Assembly (NCBI GenBank): GCA_031267635.1
Contig: JAIRYX010000283.1
Location: forward strand, 1-18,906
Direction: 5' to 3'
DNA: 18,906 nt
Source of the DNA: Planctomycetaceae bacterium
GTDB lineage: Bacteria > Planctomycetota > Planctomycetia > Pirellulales > Thermoguttaceae
The position numbers and the translations under genes were made by a program. Positions 14,182 to 18,906 of this stretch are shown here, piece after piece (position 1 is the stretch's first letter; each line of letters begins with the position of its first letter). The notes below the pieces were generated by a model. It had not been told where the DNA came from. It searched no databases and worked only from the letters and a program-made list of their open reading frames with translations.

Positions 14182-14310
14182 CGAAAGATTTTACCATTGC
14201 AACCCTTATTTATCAAGTTTCCCTTAGTAGCCGGCAAAGCCCTCAAAACGCGCCCTTATGCCCTTATTTTTTAGATCATGGATTTTTATCAAAACAATGG
14301 AACGAATAAT

Positions 14311-14420
14311 AGACCTTTTCTCTAACTTAAAAATACGAGACGTACACAAGTTAGGCAATCACAAAAACAAGGCGTTTTTGCTATGTTTTCGGTGATTGAA
14401 TAGGGTTAGAGAAAAGGTCT
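14311..14420. mobile_element. 110-bp MITE sharing terminal repeats with the IS at 1-416
   Basis: AGACCTTTTCTCTAAC (14311-14326) and GTTAGAGAAAAGGTCT (14405-14420) are perfect inverted ends, flanked on both sides by AAT, a likely 3-bp target duplication. The right-most 18 bases equal 398-415 at the IS end. The interior is itself partly symmetrical (CAATCAC near 14356 against GTGATTG near 14393). It has no gene and would depend on the transposase of that IS. It sits in the centre of the larger nested element. Confidence 0.8.
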
Positions 14421-14586
14421 AATAAGGAAATAAGGGCGCATACTTGGGCACCAATTCGGGCTACTAAGGGAATTGTATATAAATAAGGGCGGCAATAATA
14501 ATATTGTCCGGTAAATTTTGATGGCAACTGAACAGTTACAATAAGTTTTCAAAAGAGGACTAAAACGACAGAGTTCGCAAGGAATA

Positions 14587-14629
14587 GACTCCTTGCACTT
14601 GAAATTTGGTATCGTTGGCGTTGTTATAT
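14587..14629 (+). repeat. Fragment of a type D MITE
   Basis: ACTCCTTGCACTTGAAATTT and the following bases up to GTTGTTATA resemble the left half of the element at 948-1054. The right half is missing; copy C of another family begins directly after it, so it was probably cut by that insertion or by recombination. Confidence 0.55.
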
Positions 14630-14754
14630 ATTCCTCACGCTTGAAATCTCGACTTTTAAAACAGTGTTGATCGTTCATCACGTCCCCAAAGTCCCTTTTG
14701 TCTCTAATGTCCCTTTTTTGATGAAAACCGAATTTTAAAGCGTGAGGAGTGTAT
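14630..14754 (+). mobile_element. MITE-like element, ACTCCTCACACTT family, copy C
   Basis: ATTCCTCACGCTT (14630-14642) and AAGCGTGAGGAGTGTAT (14738-14754) are inverted ends. The interior (GTTGATCGTTCATCACGTCC, AAAGTCCCTTTTGTCTCT, TTTTTTGATGAAAACCGAAT) aligns closely with copy A and more loosely with copy B. About 125 bases, no gene. Confidence 0.75.
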
Positions 14755-14946
14755 CGGTCTTGCGTAATCGGAAGACGTTATTATCCAATATCCTCTATAA
14801 TGGCTTTTGCTTGAGGGCAAAGATCCTTTGTCATAGTGAAAACTCTTTTCAATCGTCTCTATTATGGCATGTCTCTAAAAAATTCAGATTTCTCCACAAA
14901 CGAAATAAGCAGAAATTTTCAACAAACTTATTTTAATAAACTAAAG

Positions 14947-16152
14947 ATGACAAACACAATTAATTTTTCTTCATATCCTGATTCTCGCGGTTATTTCGGC
15001 AAATACGGCGGAATTTATGTCGGTGAAACGCTGATGTCGCCGCTCAATGACTTGCGCAAAGCCGTCGAAGACGCTTTTGGGGACGAAAATTTCTGGGCGG
15101 AATATCGTGAGTTATTGCGGCAATATGTCGGTCGGGCAACGCCGTGTTATTTCGCTAAACGGTTGAGCGAACATGCCGGTTCGTGTCAAATTTGGCTCAA
15201 GCGGGAAGACCTCAATCATACCGGCGCGCACAAAGTCAACAATACGATTGGTCAGGCGTTGCTTGCCAAACGGATGAACAAAAAACATTTGATTGCCGAA
15301 ACGGGAGCGGGGCAACACGGCGTGGCGACGGCGACTGTTGCGGCGTTGTTCGGGCTGGAATGCCGCGTTTTCATGGGTGCGGAGGATATTCGCCGACAAC
15401 AGCCGAATGTGCAGCGTATGGAGTTGCTCGGTACGGAAGTCGTGCCGGTAACATCCGGCTGCTCGACGCTTAAAGACGCAATGAACGAAGCGTTGCGTTA
15501 TTGGAGTGAAGTGGTAAACGACACGTTTTATGTAGTTGGAACGGTGGCAGGACCTGATCCGTATCCTTGGATGGTACGGGAATTTCAAAAAATTATCGGC
15601 GAGGAGTCGCGGCAGCAAATGTTGGAAATGACCGGAAAACTGCCGGATTGCGTTGTAGCGGCGGTCGGCGGCGGAAGCAATGCGATGGGGATTTTTTATC
15701 CGTTTCTGAACGATGCTTCCGTTGAGTTAATCGGCGTTGAGGCGGCGGGAAAAGGTGTGGAAACCGGCGAACATGCCGCGTCGCTCAATGCCGGAAAAAT
15801 CGGCGTGCTGCATGGCGCGAAGTCGATGTTGTTGCAGGACAAACACGGTCAGATTCACGAGGCGTACTCAATTTCAGCCGGTTTAGATTATCCGGGCGTA
15901 GGACCGGAACATGCGTTTTTGCGGGACATTGGACGAGTCGTTTACAAAACAATTACCGACAAAGAAGCGCTCGAAGCATTCCAAACGCTCTGCCGATTAG
16001 AAGGAATTATCCCCGCGCTGGAAAGCTCGCACGCTTTAGCGCAAACGCTCAAAGAAGTCGCCGTGTCGCAAAACCGCACAATCCTCGTCTGCCTTTCCGG
16101 ACGCGGCGATAAAGATTTGCAACATGTCCGCGAAGCTTTGAGAAAAGAATAA
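14947..16152 (+). CDS. trpB: Tryptophan synthase beta chain
   Basis: 401 residues, normal for TrpB, which makes tryptophan from indole and serine. RGYFGKYGGIYVGETLM starts the domain, the PLP lysine is Lys96 in HTGAHKVNNTIGQA, AETGAGQHGVATATVAALFG binds serine, GPDPYPWMVREFQ and GGGSNAMG (PLP phosphate loop) follow, and ALESSHAL with CLSGRGDKD closes it. The ATG at 14947 gives the family N-terminus; an upstream in-frame start at 14836 would add 37 residues without homology. No trpA or other trp gene adjoins it, and about 820 bases of repeats precede it, so it appears to be transcribed alone. A palindromic element lies about 20 bases after the stop. Confidence 0.96.
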   Translation: MTNTINFSSYPDSRGYFGKYGGIYVGETLMSPLNDLRKAVEDAFGDENFWAEYRELLRQYVGRATPCYFAKRLSEHAGSCQIWLKREDLNHTGAHKVNNTIGQALLAKRMNKKHLIAETGAGQHGVATATVAALFGLECRVFMGAEDIRRQQPNVQRMELLGTEVVPVTSGCSTLKDAMNEALRYWSEVVNDTFYVVGTVAGPDPYPWMVREFQKIIGEESRQQMLEMTGKLPDCVVAAVGGGSNAMGIFYPFLNDASVELIGVEAAGKGVETGEHAASLNAGKIGVLHGAKSMLLQDKHGQIHEAYSISAGLDYPGVGPEHAFLRDIGRVVYKTITDKEALEAFQTLCRLEGIIPALESSHALAQTLKEVAVSQNRTILVCLSGRGDKDLQHVREALRKE

Positions 16153-16170
16153 AAAGTCTTGGAAGTTCCC

Positions 16171-16234
16171 TTTTGTAACTATTCAGTTGCCCGATACGAA
16201 TTTACGTGGTTTGATCGACTGAATAGTTACAAAA
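16171..16234. repeat. TTGTAACTATTCAG palindromic element, copy 3
   Basis: TTTTGTAACTATTCAGT (16171-16187) and its exact reverse complement (16218-16234) give a 17-bp stem with a 30-base loop. It lies about 20 bases after the trpB stop. The A-run after the stem could terminate only in the other direction; as the most perfect copy it defines the family ends. Confidence 0.75.
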
Positions 16235-16315
16235 ATTTCTCTCTTGCACCGGAAAATTGAAATACTTATAATCCCCAAGGTCGTGTCAAAATTTTAATTC
16301 AGGAGAAAATCTTTC

Positions 16316-17941
16316 GTGGTTTTGTGGGCGTTGAGTAATTCGCAAAGTATGCTGATTTCGGGAATTGCAATGATTGCCGGAGTTTTTATTCTGCGCATTT
16401 ACAATAATTTGCGAAAAGAAAAGCAAAATTCAACTTTAAACGCTTACGAACAGTACAAAATTCAACAACAGCAATGGCAATCGGCAACAACGATTCCCGG
16501 CGGCGATACAACGTCAATTTCATTTCAGGTATTGGAAAATTTGCCGCAGCAAAACCATGAATTTCCGCAACAGCATTCCACACAAATTCCGCAATCGAAA
16601 CCTCGTTCCGAAAAATCGCAAACTCTGACCGAAGAAACGCTTGGAACATTTATGAAAAATATTGCGGAATCTGAAGCCAATAGATCAATGCGTCGAATCG
16701 CGGAACAATTCGACGTCGAAATGCTGACGCTCGCGCGGCAACTCAAAGCGGAAATTGATACAAAAATAGTGGCGTTGCAACTCATGCTCTCCGACGCAAC
16801 GCGAATTATGCACGATATGGAACAACTTCTTCCACATGCTGCGCAAGTTGTTTCGGCTGTTCGGGATTCACAATCAGAAAACTCTCCAACTTCGTCCGCT
16901 TCTCAAAATACAAAAACTGTTCCAAATCCACAAAACGCTCCACTGTCGCAAGATCCCCAACTTTCTCATAGCGTCTGTTTGCCGCACAGCTTACAAGCAC
17001 CGCAGTCAAAGAAACCTCTTGTAAACGACTCTGTTTCCAATATGAGCGAAATGGTGGTTGAAGACCCGTTTGCCGAAAGCGATTTCGGGTTAACCCGCGC
17101 GATTCATGAACTTGATCAATTGACCGCAAGAATTCCGACTTTTGATTTGCTGCAATCGCTCGAACATGCGGCTTCCGCTTCAACGCAAAATCTCTCGCAA
17201 CATTTGTCGCAAAAACAAACGCCGGAACAATCCTCGCTGCCATCATCGCAAACCGAAATCGCACCGTTGGAATCGTGGGACATGCCGTCTTCCTATCCGA
17301 TGTCGTATTCGATTTCCGATTATCAAATGACGCAAAACGGATTGCCCGACCACGATTCTTCTCCATTTCATTCGGACAACAGCGGCGATTTTTCACCGAT
17401 TGCATTTCCTACACAAAAACGTTTTTCCGCCGGACATACAAATGTCTTTCGCAGCGAATTGACCGAGGAATCGCTTGCGCAAAATGACACGTCAGATAAA
17501 AATCATTCGTTCAAAAATCGCAAATTTTACACCAATAAAATTTTGTCGCAGTCGGCTCCGCAAATTGATTCGTTGATAACCGACGAACAATCACAAAAGA
17601 TGGGAAGTGATCCGCAACCGTTGACGCCTCCGGTGATTCGTCCGATTTCGCCGCCGAATGCGCGTCAAATTTTGTCCGAAGGCGAGCCGTATTTGCCGGT
17701 TGACGTTCAGGAATTAAACGCGCCGCGTACCAAACGCCATCAGTTACAATATCTTCTTCAAAAAGGAATGTCGTCGAAAGACATTGCCGCGTATCTTGAA
17801 ATGCCGGTTGGCGAGGTCGAATTGCTGGTCAGTTTGCAAAACCGGCTTTCGGGCGAAAATACGAAACCTGCAAATGCGATTCGTTCTAGCGGAAACATTG
17901 TTTCCAACAAGAAAAGATCGGGTGGGAAACAGGTGCTGTGA
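16316..17941 (+). CDS. Membrane-anchored, coiled-coil/low-complexity protein with C-terminal HTH-like segment
   Basis: 541 residues from a GTG with AGGAG about ten bases upstream. Residues 10-28 are hydrophobic (SMLISGIAMIAGVFILRIY), a single N-terminal anchor followed by basic residues. Residues 110-185 are helical and charged (EETLGTFMKNIAESEANRSM; QFDVEMLTLARQLKAEIDTK), a probable coiled coil. Residues 190-465 are low-complexity, rich in Gln, Ser, Pro and Asn. The C-terminus (about 471-512: RTKRHQLQYLLQKGMSSKDI, AAYLEMPVGEVELLVSLQNR) has the helix-turn-helix look of DUF2802-type tails. No family is firmly recognised. It overlaps scpA by one base (TGATG), so the two are translationally coupled, suggesting a chromosome-organisation or membrane-tethering role; this is inference. 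Confidence 0.75.
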   Translation: MVLWALSNSQSMLISGIAMIAGVFILRIYNNLRKEKQNSTLNAYEQYKIQQQQWQSATTIPGGDTTSISFQVLENLPQQNHEFPQQHSTQIPQSKPRSEKSQTLTEETLGTFMKNIAESEANRSMRRIAEQFDVEMLTLARQLKAEIDTKIVALQLMLSDATRIMHDMEQLLPHAAQVVSAVRDSQSENSPTSSASQNTKTVPNPQNAPLSQDPQLSHSVCLPHSLQAPQSKKPLVNDSVSNMSEMVVEDPFAESDFGLTRAIHELDQLTARIPTFDLLQSLEHAASASTQNLSQHLSQKQTPEQSSLPSSQTEIAPLESWDMPSSYPMSYSISDYQMTQNGLPDHDSSPFHSDNSGDFSPIAFPTQKRFSAGHTNVFRSELTEESLAQNDTSDKNHSFKNRKFYTNKILSQSAPQIDSLITDEQSQKMGSDPQPLTPPVIRPISPPNARQILSEGEPYLPVDVQELNAPRTKRHQLQYLLQKGMSSKDIAAYLEMPVGEVELLVSLQNRLSGENTKPANAIRSSGNIVSNKKRSGGKQVL

Positions 17942-18693
17942 TGAAAGAATTTTGCGTCGATATGAGCATGTTTCACGGGCCGCTTGATTTGTTACTGTTC
18001 CTTGTGCGGAAACATGAACTTGATATTCTCAACATTCCGATTGCGATAGTTACGGAGCAGTTTCTGGAATACCTCGAAGTGCTGAAAGAAATCGACGTAA
18101 ACGCGGTGGGCGATTTTCTGGCAACGGCAGGAACGTTGATTGAAATCAAATCGTACCAGGTTTTGCCGAACATAGAGGAAACGGCGGAAGAAATTGAAGA
18201 CCCGCGAAAAGATTTGGTGCGGCAACTTCTCACTTACAAAGAACACAGCGACAATGCCGTCGCACTCGAAACGCGCAGCCGAAAATGGCAGCAACATTAT
18301 CCGCGAATTGCCAACGATCTTCCGGCTCGCCAAACATCGCTTGCTGATGAGCCGATTTACGAAGTCGAGTTATGGGATTTAGTCAGCGCGTTCGGGCGGA
18401 TTATTCACGACAGTTCGCCAAAATCGCAACAAAATATTGTTTACGACGACACGCCGATTTCAACGCACATGAAACGGATTTATTACCGTCTTAAAAATGA
18501 AGAACGAATTTCTTTTCGCAGCTTGTTCAGCATCGGACAACATAAAACAACACTCATTGGAATTTTTCTCGCAGTATTAGAGTTGGTGCGTCACGAATTT
18601 GCTTATATCTATCAGGAAACGTTGTTTGGTGAAATCGAACTAACTTATCGTCACGGCAGCAAGTCGCTGGATTTTGCGGATATTGCTGTGTGA
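17941..18693 (+). CDS. scpA: Segregation and condensation protein A
   Basis: 250 residues, the kleisin of the bacterial SMC-ScpAB condensin. The N-terminal signature FHGPLDLLLFLVRKHELDIL is at residues 10-29, followed by IAIVTEQFLEYLE and AGTLIEIKSYQVLP (the SMC-neck-binding helices). An acidic linker leads to the C-terminal winged helix (ISFRSLFSIGQHKTTLIGIFLAVLELVRH) that binds the SMC head. The ATG at 17941 overlaps the TGA of the upstream gene; a GTG codon directly before it is in frame but less likely. No scpB is visible in the remaining bases. Confidence 0.93.
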   Translation: MKEFCVDMSMFHGPLDLLLFLVRKHELDILNIPIAIVTEQFLEYLEVLKEIDVNAVGDFLATAGTLIEIKSYQVLPNIEETAEEIEDPRKDLVRQLLTYKEHSDNAVALETRSRKWQQHYPRIANDLPARQTSLADEPIYEVELWDLVSAFGRIIHDSSPKSQQNIVYDDTPISTHMKRIYYRLKNEERISFRSLFSIGQHKTTLIGIFLAVLELVRHEFAYIYQETLFGEIELTYRHGSKSLDFADIAV

Positions 18694-18780
18694 GTGTCGT
18701 ACCATTCGTAGCTGCTAACCGGCGATTTAAAAGCCATGTCGTATTGGTTATCATGCTCAAAAGTATTAACACAAGTTTTG

Positions 18781-18798
18781 GCAATCGATATCGATTGC
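18781..18798. repeat. 18-bp perfect palindrome downstream of scpA
   Basis: GCAATCGATATCGATTGC reads the same on both strands. It lies about 90 bases after the scpA stop in a spacer without a gene (18694-18906). No U-run follows, so it is not an obvious terminator; an operator for a gene beyond the window is possible. Confidence 0.5.
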
Positions 18799-18906
18799 GT
18801 AGCATAGTCGGGGAAATTATTGTTTAGATACTTTGGTATTGCATTTTTTTTGTTTATTTTTTATTATTTCCGGTATGGTTTTCAAATAGGATTAGGCGAT
18901 TTACGC

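Larger units (their letters stand above)
14124..14541. mobile_element. Large nested MITE with long imperfect arms
   Basis: TTGTAACTATTCAGTTG (14124-14140) is the inverted copy of 14525-14541 with one mismatch. Further inward CCCTTATTTAT (from 14203) pairs with ATAAATAAGGG near 14478, TTCCCTTAGTAGCC (14219-14232) pairs perfectly with 14459-14472, and GCGCCCTTAT near 14250 pairs with ATAAGGGCGC near 14430. The arms are thus more than 100 bases long with small gaps. The left arm carries an extra ~40 bases (a second CTGAATAGTTA), and a different element occupies the centre. It fills the spacer after the nitroreductase-like gene; no coding frame is seen. Confidence 0.7.

Overview
The window looks like a chromosomal segment of a planctomycete-type bacterium. 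This is inferred from gene content, not proven: a secreted DUF1080 (3-keto-disaccharide hydrolase) protein, a Tat-exported cupin protein, weak Shine-Dalgarno use and many short non-autonomous repeats between genes. Coding regions are moderately GC-rich. The spacers are AT-rich and crowded with hairpin-forming elements.

Layout. 1-416: 3' end of an IS5-type (DDE_Tnp_4) insertion sequence that cuts into a membrane-anchored protein gene (to 925). 948-1054: a MITE, followed by a frameshifted gene for a small Cys-rich secreted protein. 1439-3021: DUF1080 protein and a cupin (D-lyxose isomerase-like) protein. 3230-4279: holB (DNA polymerase III delta'). 4625-10781, minus strand: a sulfur gene cluster. 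11598-16152: pgk, a YbgC-type thioesterase, a nitroreductase-like secreted protein and trpB, separated by nests of repeats. 16316-18693: a membrane-anchored HTH protein translationally coupled to scpA.

The centrepiece is the minus-strand cluster. In transcription order it holds a family 2A encapsulin shell protein, a SufS-type cysteine desulfurase with an extra ~69-residue N-terminal arm (the expected cargo-loading region), a CysM-like synthase, a JAMM (Mec-like) peptidase, a CysO/ThiS-like sulfur carrier and a MoeZ-like E1-rhodanese fusion. It therefore joins the known encapsulin plus cysteine desulfurase sulfur compartment to the complete CysO-dependent cysteine-synthesis route. My inference is a store-and-retrieve sulfur module: the desulfurase takes sulfur from cysteine inside the shell, and the carrier route rebuilds cysteine. 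The carrier has six residues after its Gly-Gly, so it needs trimming before activation, and the JAMM protein next door is the obvious candidate.

Between the shell gene and its cargo gene lie ten invariant copies of the palindrome GTAACCGGTTAC at exactly 21-bp spacing (two helical turns). Elsewhere at least five families of palindromic or terminal-inverted-repeat elements can be distinguished. One carries the same terminal repeat as the partial IS at the left edge, and one insertion lies inside another.
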